Shown: positions 21,748 through 29,665 of the stretch, one piece after another
Layout of the letters: each line of letters starts with the position of its first letter
Position numbering within the stretch: position 1 is the stretch's first letter
NCBI GenBank assembly: GCA_944375795.1
Contig: CALWAU010000013.1
Coordinates: 1-36,466, forward strand
Source of the DNA: an uncultured Clostridia bacterium
GTDB lineage: Bacteria > Bacillota > Clostridia > Christensenellales > Borkfalkiaceae
Length of the DNA: 36,466 nt
Direction of reading: 5' to 3'
Notes under the pieces: generated by a model
Seen by the model: the letters and a program-made list of their open reading frames with translations, nothing else
Database searches by the model: none
Told to the model about the DNA's origin: nothing
Translations under genes and position numbers: made by a program

Positions 21748-24450
21748 TCAGTCCTCTCTTTTCTTTTTGATGATCATCGCCGCCGCGGCCGCCGATGCGA
21801 CAAGCGCAGCCGCCGCAATGCCCGTTATGCTGCTCCCGCAGCCGCCGCCCGTCGAATCGGACCCGACGTTCGAGTCGGTCGGGCCGCCCGTCGAATCGGA
21901 CGTATCGGAAGTGCTGTCGCCCGGGTCGGGCGTATCGGAACCGCTTTCGGTCACGTTCAGTTCCACTTCAAAGACCAGTTTGTCGAACGCGCTGGCCGCC
22001 TGCACGCGGACGGCAATTTTGCCCTCCTCGGACGGCGTATAGGTGAACACGCCCTCGTCGCTGAGCGTACCGGTATCGGAAAGCAGGTCATAAGTTACGT
22101 GATAGCCGTCCTCGTTGTTGACATATTGCGAGAAATCGATGGAAATCGAATCGCCCGGCTTATAGCTCGTGGGCGCGTCCACGACTTTGGAGGAGATGCT
22201 TCCGCCGAACTGCGTGATGTATTCCACCCACTGTCCGCCGTTTGCGTTCGCCTCGAAATCGTATCTGCCTTCGACCTTGCTCGTCGCGCCGTTCGCCACG
22301 ATGAAGTAGACGGGACGGGACTCGACCACCGTGTCGTGAATGTCAAATTCCTGCACGATGACGCCGGTGGCGGTGTTGATCATCATCTCGCCGAGCGCCC
22401 AGCCGTTGCCCGATGCGCCTTCGGACGCATAACCGTTGCCGATGTCGCCCGTCGTGATATACACTTTGCCGTCCACGGGATTGTAGGTCATGAGCGTGTT
22501 GTCGCCCCAGAAATTGGAGTTGCCGTTGCCGCCCTTCAGCGTCAGTTTGACGACGCCGGAATTGCCGGTCGTCCACCAGGTGATACCCTCAGAGGCGGGT
22601 TCGCCCGCGGAAAATCCCTTTTCAAACGCGGCCTCGTACGCCGCCTTGAACGCGGCCGCAAGGGTGGCGTTGTCGGGAATGTTCAAAAAGTCGTAAGCGT
22701 TGGCGACGGAGGCGTTGACGATCGATTCGGTGAGCGAATCGGCATAGCTGACCGTCTCAAAGAAATTGTTTTCCGCATCGTATATCGCGCCGACGGTAAT
22801 CGCCGCGGCCTCGTTGGTGATCACCACGACTTCGCCGCCCACGATCGTTTCCTGTTCGCTCACGGTCAAACGGATATAGCCGTTGGTGAACGGATAGGCA
22901 TAGATGGTCTGCGTGGAGGTTTCCGCCACCTGAATGCGCTCGCCGACGGGGAGCCCGAGCGCGGTGTTCGTCAGGTACTTGGAATACGCTTCGGGACGAA
23001 GATATACAAACGTATCGCCGTCTTTCACATAGGCGAGCAGGTGCGTCTTGCCCTTGTTGTCGGTATATCTCTGGGAGATGAATCCGTTTTCATACGCGAC
23101 GAGGTCGACGCCGGCAAGTTCTTCGTCGGACAGGTACTGCACCTTTTCCGTATAAGCCGCCTTGAAAGCATCCGTCAGCTGCTGCGCCGTGTAACCGTCG
23201 GGCAACACGTCGTTGGTCACCGTCTTGCCGAGCACGCCGATCCTGGACGCCATGTCGATTTCGGACGCGACGCCTTCTGAGTCGACGTTCTGACCGAGGA
23301 CGACCGTCGCGTTCTTGTTCTGCGCCGTCGCGCCGTCGGCTTTCATATAGCCCTTTTCAAAGTTCTGATAGCGGTTTCCGTCCGTAGCGAGGAAAGCGTC
23401 CCCGAGCGGATCGCCGAGCTGTTTGACGTCCCCGATCTCCGCCTTTTCAAAGGTGTAATGGAATTCGTCCGCGATCAGATACACCCTGCCCTGCTCGAAA
23501 TTGTAGGCGAGGAAGGCCCAGCCGCTGCGGCTCGCATCGTTCCAAGGATCGGAAACGCTGTCGCCGTTGCGGAAGTTCTGCGAACAGAGAGTGCCGTAAC
23601 GCTGCTCGCCTCCGCCGCTGTTATAGCCGTTGTCCATGACGGGCGAGAAGGGATAGCCGACATTGTACCCCTTTTCCGCATACGCTTCATAGGCGTCGGT
23701 AAACGCCTGCGCAAACGCCGCGCCGCTCACGCCCGCCTTTGCGATGGTGTCCGACGTGGCCGCGCCGATCATGCCCGTCGAGGTAGGGTCGGCGTCCACT
23801 TCGTCCACGCCCGTCCCCGCGTCGTTGAGGACCACGTTCTTCTCCCACACGACGCTGGTGCTGCCGTTTTCCAGCTTGATGTAGCCGTTGGTGAAATTCT
23901 GATAGGTCAATACCGTCGAGCCGTTCTCCACGCGGAACATATCCCCCGCGGCGGAGCCGAGCTTCTGGGTGCCGCCGTTCTGATACTGATCGGCAAATTT
24001 GTCGGTGATGATGTACGCCTCGTCGGTCACGCCGTTATAGCTGAGCCAGGCGACGTAATTATCGCCCCAGCCGCTGTAGCCGGCGTTGATGAATTTGAGG
24101 TCGAGAATGGCGGTGCCTTCCCAGACTTTCCAGCCCGAGCGTTTGTTTGCCGCCGTGATCGTGCCGTCGCTGCCCGAGGCGATGGAATAAGCGAGAATCT
24201 CGCCTTCGGCATACGCTTCCTCGAGGCTGCCGTCCGCGTCGAGGACCGCCTGAATGTCCGCGTTGAGGTCGGCCACTTTTTCGTTGAGCGCGGCGAGCAC
24301 TTCCTGCTGGCTTCTGCCCGCGGGATACACCGCCGAACCCTCCGTATCCGCGGAAAACGCGTCGTCGGCGGAAGCCGCCAGAACGGTGCCGGCGGTACCC
24401 GCGGCCATTGTAAGTACCAAAAACGCACTTACGAGTAACTTCTTTTTCAT
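21748..24450 (-). CDS. Four-repeat LGFP-like surface protein with GCGS tail
   Basis: Predicted 900-residue secreted protein. A signal peptide (1 to about 27) is followed by four tandem modules at about 50-200, 247-375, 423-545 and 597-735. Each has an Ala/Tyr-rich helix, an AWLxYN-type strand pair, and, best in the first three, an LGFP-like segment (LGDPLG...YQNFEKGYMK at 345-370). LGFP repeats are known from cell-wall-associated proteins. A cadherin/Ig-like domain follows (about 758-835), then a Ser/Thr/Asp linker, the CGS triplet (871-873), a hydrophobic helix and KKKRED. No catalytic residues were recognised; mannan or cell-wall binding is inferred. GGAGG eight bases ahead supports the ATG at 24450 over an ATG at 24465. 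It lies between permease and GH125 genes. Confidence 0.8.
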   Translation of the reverse strand: MKKKLLVSAFLVLTMAAGTAGTVLAASADDAFSADTEGSAVYPAGRSQQEVLAALNEKVADLNADIQAVLDADGSLEEAYAEGEILAYSIASGSDGTITAANKRSGWKVWEGTAILDLKFINAGYSGWGDNYVAWLSYNGVTDEAYIITDKFADQYQNGGTQKLGSAAGDMFRVENGSTVLTYQNFTNGYIKLENGSTSVVWEKNVVLNDAGTGVDEVDADPTSTGMIGAATSDTIAKAGVSGAAFAQAFTDAYEAYAEKGYNVGYPFSPVMDNGYNSGGGEQRYGTLCSQNFRNGDSVSDPWNDASRSGWAFLAYNFEQGRVYLIADEFHYTFEKAEIGDVKQLGDPLGDAFLATDGNRYQNFEKGYMKADGATAQNKNATVVLGQNVDSEGVASEIDMASRIGVLGKTVTNDVLPDGYTAQQLTDAFKAAYTEKVQYLSDEELAGVDLVAYENGFISQRYTDNKGKTHLLAYVKDGDTFVYLRPEAYSKYLTNTALGLPVGERIQVAETSTQTIYAYPFTNGYIRLTVSEQETIVGGEVVVITNEAAAITVGAIYDAENNFFETVSYADSLTESIVNASVANAYDFLNIPDNATLAAAFKAAYEAAFEKGFSAGEPASEGITWWTTGNSGVVKLTLKGGNGNSNFWGDNTLMTYNPVDGKVYITTGDIGNGYASEGASGNGWALGEMMINTATGVIVQEFDIHDTVVESRPVYFIVANGATSKVEGRYDFEANANGGQWVEYITQFGGSISSKVVDAPTSYKPGDSISIDFSQYVNNEDGYHVTYDLLSDTGTLSDEGVFTYTPSEEGKIAVRVQAASAFDKLVFEVELNVTESGSDTPDPGDSTSDTSDSTGGPTDSNVGSDSTGGGCGSSITGIAAAALVASAAAAAMIIKKKRED

Positions 24451-24468
24451 CGATCTTTCCTCCATAAT

Positions 24469-25398
24469 TTAGTCTTTGACACCGCCCAGAGCGACGCCCT
24501 GAACGAAATATCTCTGCATGAAAATGTACAAAATCAGGATCGGCACGGACATGAGCAGGGAAACCGCCATCAGCGGTCCGTAATCGACCTGCGTGGGCGT
24601 TTTGAAGAACTTGAACGCCATGGTGAGAAGCTGATTTTCCGGGCTTTGCAGCACGATGTTCGGCCACATGAAGTTGTTCCAGCCGCTCTGGAAAGTAAAG
24701 ATGCCGAGCGTGAGAAGTCCGGGAACGACCAGCGGGAGATAAATCCTGAAATAGATGATAAATTCGTTCGCGCCGTCCATGCGCGCACTCTCCGCCATAT
24801 CGTCGGGGAGAGACGCGAAAAACTGACGCATGAAGAAGATTCCGTAAACGCCGATGGCGCCGGGCAGGATAACCGCCGCCAGATTGTCGTAAAAGCCGAT
24901 TCCGCCCTGGCCGAACAGATTGTTTCCGCCCGCCAGCGGGAAACGCAGCAACACGAAAAAGGTGGGGATCAGGGTGATCACGCCGGGGATCATCATCGAA
25001 CTGAGCAAAATGTTGAAGATGACCTTATGCCCCGTAAAGCGGATCTTGGAAAAGGCGTACGCCGCCAACGACCCGAAAAACAGATTGGTGAACAGCCCCA
25101 CGCAGGTGGTGAACAGACTGTTTCCGAGCATTTCCCAGAAGGGAATGGTTTCAAAAACATAAGCGTAATGCTCCAACGTAAAACGGCTGGGAAACCAGGT
25201 GACGGGAAGTTTCAGAATCTCTTCCTTGGGGCGGAAGGAGGTGATGATCGACCAATAGAAGGGCAGCACCATCACCAGCGCGCACAGGATAAGTACGATG
25301 TAGAGAAGCGCCCTTGAGGCGATCTTTTTGCCCAGCTTTCTGCGGTGTTCCCGCTTCGCCTCCGGCGAGGACGGAGCGAGTATTTTCGTGTTTTCCAT
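24469..25398 (-). CDS. CUT1 sugar ABC transporter permease, MalG type
   Basis: Predicted 309-residue permease with about six membrane helices and the EAA loop at about 203-222 (ESARMDGAN, then LP). It pairs with the permease encoded at 25410-26312. The start at 25398 is chosen because AGGAGG lies six bases ahead; an ATG at 25413 would overlap the previous gene and lacks a site. It should import mannooligosaccharides released by the GH76 enzymes of the same operon. No ATPase gene accompanies it. Confidence 0.92.
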   Translation of the reverse strand: MENTKILAPSSPEAKREHRRKLGKKIASRALLYIVLILCALVMVLPFYWSIITSFRPKEEILKLPVTWFPSRFTLEHYAYVFETIPFWEMLGNSLFTTCVGLFTNLFFGSLAAYAFSKIRFTGHKVIFNILLSSMMIPGVITLIPTFFVLLRFPLAGGNNLFGQGGIGFYDNLAAVILPGAIGVYGIFFMRQFFASLPDDMAESARMDGANEFIIYFRIYLPLVVPGLLTLGIFTFQSGWNNFMWPNIVLQSPENQLLTMAFKFFKTPTQVDYGPLMAVSLLMSVPILILYIFMQRYFVQGVALGGVKD

Positions 25399-25409
25399 AA
25401 CTCCCCTCC

Positions 25410-26312
25410 TCATTTGGAATTGTCGCGGTCGAACCGACGGACGAGCACGGTGACCAGCATGATGATGACAAACAGCACAAACGACTGTGCCGCCGCATAT
25501 CCCGCCTGAGGCCCGGCGTTGTCGCCGAAGGAATTCTGCCAGATCAGATACACGGGCGTCAGCGTCGAATTTGCCGGACCGCCGCTCGTGAGGACGTAGA
25601 CCTGGTCATAGAGCTGGAAAGCGCCGATCAGCGTCATCGTCAGGATAAAATACATCGTGGGCGCGATGAGCGGAACGGTCATGCGGAAGAACACGGTAAT
25701 CGGCCCCGCGCCGTCCAGCTTGGCTGCCTCGTACACCTGTGCGGGCATATTTTGCAGCGCGGCGAGGAATATGATCATGTTCGACCCCACGCCCTGCCAC
25801 ACCGTGATGAGCGTCACCGACGCGAGCGCCGTCTTGGAATGGGACAGCCACGTCGCGGAGGGAAGCCCTATCGCGTTGAGAATGTTGTTCAGAAGTCCGT
25901 AAGAGGGATTCATCAGCCACAGCCAAACCGTGCTGGCGGCGACCGAGCTCGTTATGCTGGGCAGATAGAACAGGACGCGGAACACCTTTGCCCCGGAAAG
26001 CCTGGTATTTACGAGCGACGCCAGCACCAGCGAACAAATCACGTTCAGCGGCACCGCCATCAGGGTATACAGCAGAATATTGACTATGCTGCGCCAGAAA
26101 AGGCTGTCCTGAAACACGCGTTTGAAATTATCCAGCCGGATAAATTCCATGTCCATGAAAAACATATCCGTCTGAAAGAAGCTGAGCACCAGCGACAACA
26201 CGAGCGGAATCAGCACGAAAATCACAAAGAACAACAGGGCGGGCGCGACAAAAATGTAACCGACAATATTCCTCTGGGCTTTCATCGATAATTTTTTGCG
26301 CGATGAAACCAT
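25410..26312 (-). CDS. CUT1 sugar ABC transporter permease, MalF/UgpA type
   Basis: Predicted 300-residue membrane protein with about six helices and a classic EAA loop (EAAKLDGAG, 195-203, then VP). The ATG directly abuts the TAA of the binding-protein gene upstream (TAAATG), with GGGAGG six bases ahead inside that gene, so translation is coupled. It forms the import channel with the permease at 24469-25398. Confidence 0.93.
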   Translation of the reverse strand: MVSSRKKLSMKAQRNIVGYIFVAPALLFFVIFVLIPLVLSLVLSFFQTDMFFMDMEFIRLDNFKRVFQDSLFWRSIVNILLYTLMAVPLNVICSLVLASLVNTRLSGAKVFRVLFYLPSITSSVAASTVWLWLMNPSYGLLNNILNAIGLPSATWLSHSKTALASVTLITVWQGVGSNMIIFLAALQNMPAQVYEAAKLDGAGPITVFFRMTVPLIAPTMYFILTMTLIGAFQLYDQVYVLTSGGPANSTLTPVYLIWQNSFGDNAGPQAGYAAAQSFVLFVIIMLVTVLVRRFDRDNSK

Positions 26313-27779
26313 TTACGACCTCCCCTGCGCCTGACGCAGCAGAGTGTTGCCCTGCGAACGGATATCGCCGTACGTCGTGAGGACGGTCTGGCTGCCCTCG
26401 CGCAGCGCCTGTATCTCCGAACGCACCACGCTGGACTCGAACGTTTCGTAGCCGGCCACGCCCGGACGCATCTTATAATTCTGAAGATAGGGAATGATAT
26501 CCTTGATGACGCCGTCCTGCGAATAGAAATCATTCGTCCAAAGGTCCTGACGGCAGGTGATCGCTTCGTTTTCGGTGAAATACAGCTCGTTCATCTCGTC
26601 GTTCATCAGCCAGAGTTTGATGACTTCCCACGCCTTGTCCACGTGACTCTGCCATTCTTCCGTCTGCATCGACTTGTACACGGGCTGGGGAATTGTCAGG
26701 CCGTAACCGCCGAGCATTCCGCCCACCTGCCCGTTCTGCATCCCGAACTTGTCCTCCGCCTCGGGATCGAGCACCTCCGCGTTGTTCTCGCCCTGCAGAT
26801 ACGTTCTGTCGCGGGCGGGATAAGGGATCATCTTATAGTTTTTCAGAGCATAGCCCGAAAGCTCCTGCGGGAAATAGATGGAACCGTACGTCATTGCGCA
26901 AAGTCCGTTGCCGAACGCATCCGTGCCGCCGTGGCCGGTGTTGCACAAATTTTTCGTATACAATTCCTGGAAAAACGCCAGCGTGTCATATACGCGAAGG
27001 GACTGCCCGTCGTTCATCATGCCCGAAGCGCCCTCTTTCATGACCGTGTCGCCGTACGTTTCGCTGTCCTTGTCGGTGTCGATCAGTTCGCCCGTGCCCG
27101 TATAGATGAACGAGAAGAACTGTCCGTCCGCGCTCGTCGTGTTCAGCCCCGAACGGGTGACCGTCGAGCCGTCGCGCACCGTCAGTTTTTCGGCGGTTTC
27201 CAAAAGTTCCGTCCAGGTATTCAACCCGTCCACGTCGATCTTGTCCGCATCGGCGGCAGTGGCATTGTATGCGTCCACCAAATCCATGTTGATATAGATG
27301 CCCCAGGGATCGGCATCCAGAGGCAGGCCGTACTGCTGCCCGTCCACCGTGAGTTCGCTGTACGCCTCTTCAAAAAATTTGGACGTATCCACGTTGTCCT
27401 CGGCGATCATGTCGTCGAAGGGAAGCAGATAACTCGTGTTGGACGGAGTGGCAAACCTGTCCCAGATGACGATGTCCGGCATTTTCTGCGGACCGCTCAT
27501 ACAGGCGGTTCTCAGCGACGTGGGAAGCTGCGTCATCGCCTGAAATTTCAGCTTGACGCCGAGCTCCTTTATCTCGTCCGTTTCATTGAACTTGTCCAAA
27601 AATCCCTGGAATTTCTGCTTCACTGCGCTCCCGGCGTATTGATCGGGCGCCCAGATGTTGAGTACCAAACGGCCGTCTTCGTATTGGCTGTAATCGTTCG
27701 CCGTGGCGCCGCCTTTGCATGCACACAGCCCCGTCACCACCGCCAAAGACAAAACCGCGCTGATCAGCTGCTTCTTCAT
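26313..27779 (-). CDS. CUT1 extracellular sugar-binding lipoprotein (alpha-mannan operon)
   Basis: Predicted 488-residue lipoprotein with lipobox LCAC (Cys 21) and the family 1 solute-binding layout. First gene of operon B. AAGGAGGT eight bases ahead of the ATG at 27779 decides the start; the open frame upstream has no signal peptide. A strong promoter lies about 65 bases upstream. It likely delivers alpha-1,6-mannooligosaccharides to the adjacent permeases; the ligand is inferred from the GH76 and GH125 genes in the same operon. Confidence 0.92.
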   Translation of the reverse strand: MKKQLISAVLSLAVVTGLCACKGGATANDYSQYEDGRLVLNIWAPDQYAGSAVKQKFQGFLDKFNETDEIKELGVKLKFQAMTQLPTSLRTACMSGPQKMPDIVIWDRFATPSNTSYLLPFDDMIAEDNVDTSKFFEEAYSELTVDGQQYGLPLDADPWGIYINMDLVDAYNATAADADKIDVDGLNTWTELLETAEKLTVRDGSTVTRSGLNTTSADGQFFSFIYTGTGELIDTDKDSETYGDTVMKEGASGMMNDGQSLRVYDTLAFFQELYTKNLCNTGHGGTDAFGNGLCAMTYGSIYFPQELSGYALKNYKMIPYPARDRTYLQGENNAEVLDPEAEDKFGMQNGQVGGMLGGYGLTIPQPVYKSMQTEEWQSHVDKAWEVIKLWLMNDEMNELYFTENEAITCRQDLWTNDFYSQDGVIKDIIPYLQNYKMRPGVAGYETFESSVVRSEIQALREGSQTVLTTYGDIRSQGNTLLRQAQGRS

Positions 27780-27843
27780 CAATCTTACCTCCTTGCGTTC
27801 CTGATTTTTCCTTTTTGCGGCACTCTTCGCCGCTTTCATCCAT

Positions 27844-27872
27844 ATTATAGCACCCTTTTTTACAAATTACAA
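27844..27872 (-). promoter_or_regulatory. Strong extended -10 promoter of operon B
   Basis: Minus strand TTGTAA (27867-27872), 17-bp spacer, TATAAT (27844-27849) with TGC just ahead, an extended -10. It drives the binding-protein gene starting at 27779. The -35 overlaps a TTACAAAT element (27860-27867), a possible repressor half-site. Confidence 0.82.
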
Positions 27873-27929
27873 GCCTAAAATGACATTATATATCATATCT
27901 TATGCATTTAATACATTTGTAAGTCATTT
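27860..27929. promoter_or_regulatory. Candidate AraR-like operator half-sites
   Basis: TTACAAAT (27860-27867) and its inverted copy ATTTGTAA (27915-27922), and AAATGAC (27878-27884) with inverted GTCATTT (27923-27929), lie between the divergent operon B and GntR/LacI promoters. The ATTTGT/ACAAAT halves resemble the operator halves known for AraR of Bacillus, a regulator of the same two-domain type. No complete 16-bp operator is seen, so this is suggestive only. Confidence 0.4.
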
Positions 27930-27952
27930 ATCCGAAAATTATTTCAAAACAG

Positions 27953-27988
27953 TTGACGGACAAATCATTTTATGCTATTATAATATAT
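27953..27988 (+). promoter_or_regulatory. Promoter of the GntR/LacI-type regulator
   Basis: Plus strand TTGACG (27953-27958), 17-bp spacer, TATTAT (27976-27981) with TGC ahead (extended -10); an overlapping TATAAT lies at 27979-27984. A 21-bp core (27968-27988) is identical to the core of the AraC/GH127 promoter at 15166-15186. Confidence 0.72.
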
Positions 27989-28021
27989 AGGAATAAATAT
28001 AAACATTTTTGGAATACACAT

Positions 28022-29116
28022 ATGAAATATCAGCAGTCAAAACACTCGTTATACGTAGAAATCTACAATAAACTGAAAGAGGACATCATCCTCGGCACCT
28101 ATCCGCCGGGGTCGATGCTGCCGTCGGAAGCGGAGCTGGCGGAATCCTTTTACGTTTCCCGCATCACCATTCAGAAGGCGATGCAGCTCCTGAAAAACGA
28201 GGGCTACATCTCCCGCACCGCAGGCAAGGGCACGTTTGTGGAAAATATCCCCACCAAGCCGCAGCAGCACACGATCGGGCTGGTGCTGTGCAACATCTCG
28301 TACAGTTTCGGCCTGCGCATTCTCGTCGCCGTCGAGCGCAGCGCCGCACAGCACGGATACCACGTCATCTTCAAAAATTCCGTCGATTCCGCCGAGGAGG
28401 AAACCAAGGCGATAAACGACCTCGTCGCCCTCGGCGTGGACGGAATCATCATTCAGCCCGTACATAAAGAATTTTACAACGAAACGCTTATTCAGCTGCA
28501 TTTCAATCATTTTCCCATCGTGCTCGTAGACCGTTGTTTTTCGGGCTTTGCCATTCCCAGCATCAGCACCAACAATTTCGAGGCGGCGCAGGCCGCGGCA
28601 CAATATCTGTTCGATAAGGGGCACACGGGCATCGGCTTTGTATGCAGTCCGCAGCAGAATACCTCCACCATTCAGGACCGCATCGACGGCTTTACTTCCG
28701 CGCAGCTCCTCAACAACCACGAGCTGAGCGATTCCAATATCCTCAACACCATTCTCAGCCCGCACACGTCGGATAATTCGGACGTATTCCGCAAGGACGT
28801 CGAAACGATAAAGAGCTACCTGCTCGCCAACAGGGAAATCACCGCCCTCATATCCTCGGAATTTACCGTGACGCAATTGATCGTTCAGGCGATCCGCGAG
28901 CTGCATAAATCCATTCCGGAGGACTACTCCCTCATCGTGTTCGACGAGTACGAATCCGTCAATCTCCCCATCGCCACCCACATCAAACAAGACCAGACTG
29001 CGATCGGCCGCGTGGCCTTTGAAACCCTGCTCTCTAAAATTTCCCATAAAATGGTCAGCAATAAAACCTATATCCCCTTTCAGATCGTCGAAGGGGATAC
29101 CGTGCGCAAACTGTAA
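28022..29116 (+). CDS. GntR/LacI-type (AraR-like) sugar-responsive regulator
   Basis: Predicted 364-residue regulator. Residues 1-75 form a GntR winged helix-turn-helix (PSEAELAESFYVSRITIQKA, 34-53, and the wing TAGKGTFV). Residues about 84-364 form a LacI-type periplasmic-binding-like sugar sensor (IGLVLCNISYSFG, DGIIIQPVHKEF, IVLVDRCFSG). This two-domain arrangement is that of Bacillus AraR, usually a repressor released by its sugar. It is divergent from operon B, so it most likely controls the alpha-mannan genes and itself. The ATG at 28022 is chosen because the frame upstream runs into the promoter; the ribosome site (GGA nine bases ahead) is weak. The effector is unknown; a mannose derivative is inferred, not arabinose. 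Confidence 0.9.
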   Translation: MKYQQSKHSLYVEIYNKLKEDIILGTYPPGSMLPSEAELAESFYVSRITIQKAMQLLKNEGYISRTAGKGTFVENIPTKPQQHTIGLVLCNISYSFGLRILVAVERSAAQHGYHVIFKNSVDSAEEETKAINDLVALGVDGIIIQPVHKEFYNETLIQLHFNHFPIVLVDRCFSGFAIPSISTNNFEAAQAAAQYLFDKGHTGIGFVCSPQQNTSTIQDRIDGFTSAQLLNNHELSDSNILNTILSPHTSDNSDVFRKDVETIKSYLLANREITALISSEFTVTQLIVQAIRELHKSIPEDYSLIVFDEYESVNLPIATHIKQDQTAIGRVAFETLLSKISHKMVSNKTYIPFQIVEGDTVRKL

Positions 29117-29197
29117 TTTATAAATTGCGATTTGTCTTTTTTCGCGCTCGTCGCCGGGTTGCCATGGCGTACCGGACTTAAATTTTCATGGATACGA

Positions 29198-29231
29198 TTA
29201 TGCCGCCGGGCCATATGGCCCGGCGGCATAA
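29198..29231. terminator. Perfect 34-bp palindrome, likely terminator of the regulator gene
   Basis: Every base from 29198 to 29231 matches the reverse complement, centred on CATATG. It can form a hairpin with a 14-bp stem and four-base loop on either strand. It lies 82 bases after the regulator stop. The T-run is poor (ACTTTAT), so a DNA-level role is also possible. Confidence 0.6.
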
Positions 29232-29316
29232 CTTTATCCTGCTCTACACGGCTTGCCTGCATTCCGTTTGTATTTGTTGCGGCGATCACGAAACCCGCTT
29301 TTCTCTTCTCTCTCTT

Positions 29317-29586
29317 TTCGCCCCTCGCTCCTCGCGCGAACCCACGATAATACGCCACTTCTTCGTCATCGCCTCCAACTTAAAACCCCGCGGGCACCAA
29401 TCTTCCCGCGGGGATTGTTTGAGGCGACGGGAGACTGGCTCCTGTAGCAGAGGGACGTAGCTCGCCGTCTGTTCGCTTTTCCCTCTCCTTTCGCCTCTCG
29501 CTCCTCGCGCGAACCCACGATAATACGCCACTTCTTCGTCGTCGCCTCTAACTTAAAACCCCGCGGGCACCAATCTTCCCGCGGGG
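29317..29586. repeat. Tandem 173-bp duplication at the tRNA-Pro 3' end
   Basis: 29317-29413 and 29490-29586 are the same 97 bases with three mismatches; the offset is 173 bp. Similarity continues with gaps into 29421-29431 versus 29595-29605 (GAGGCGACGGG), which in copy B is the 3' part of tRNA-Pro. Each copy carries a CCCCGCGGG/CCCGCGGGG hairpin. Copy A therefore looks like a duplicated tRNA end plus terminator without the tRNA body. Confidence 0.85.
29382..29413 (-). terminator. Duplicate (second) terminator copy
   Basis: Minus-strand stem CCCCGCGGG/CCCGCGGGG with a 10-base loop followed by TTTT (29382-29385). It is copy A of the tRNA terminator, 173 bp farther along, and would back up the first. 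Confidence 0.65.
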
Positions 29587-29590
29587 TTTT
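29555..29590 (-). terminator. Terminator of tRNA-Pro
   Basis: Perfect 13-bp stem (29555-29567 and 29578-29590) with a 10-base loop, ending in TTTT on the minus strand. It begins at the last base of the encoded CCA end. Confidence 0.85.
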
Positions 29591-29665
29591 GGTCGAGGCG
29601 ACGGGGTTCGAACCCACGACCTCAGCGTCCCGAACGCTGCGCGCTACCAACTGCGCTACGCCTCG
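29590..29665 (-). tRNA. tRNA-Pro (anticodon CGG)
   Basis: The minus strand folds as a cloverleaf: acceptor CGAGGCG/CGCCTCG, D stem GCGC/GCGC, anticodon stem CAGCG/CGCTG with loop TTCGGGA (anticodon CGG), a T loop TTCGAAC whose stem has two G-T pairs, discriminator A, and an encoded CCA (29590-29592). It reads CCG codons. It stands as a single-gene transcript with a consensus promoter and strong terminator. Confidence 0.95.

Larger units (their letters stand above)
29117..29554. other. Non-coding region with palindrome and duplicated tRNA-end sequence
   Basis: No gene is supported. Contents, left to right: the 34-bp palindrome (29198-29231), then copy A of a 173-bp tandem duplication (from about 29317) with its own hairpin (29382-29413) and an 11-base piece of tRNA-Pro 3' sequence (29421-29431), then the start of copy B. 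Confidence 0.6.

Noticed and set aside
17267-22042. Plus-strand open frames of 637, 317 and 555 codons opposite GH76 and GH125
   Set aside because: Antisense to well supported enzymes; the first starts inside the bidirectional terminator.
22099-24438. Plus-strand open frames (393 and 326 codons) opposite the repeat protein
   Set aside because: Low-complexity Arg/Val/Asp-rich shadows of the repeated gene; no start signals.
29132-29460. Short open frames around the palindrome and repeats
   Set aside because: No ribosome sites or recognisable composition; they run through the hairpins and the duplicated non-coding sequence.
29421-29470. Possible second tRNA gene
   Set aside because: GAGGCGACGGG and GGGACGTAGCTC look tRNA-like, but no cloverleaf or anticodon stem forms; treated as a duplication remnant.
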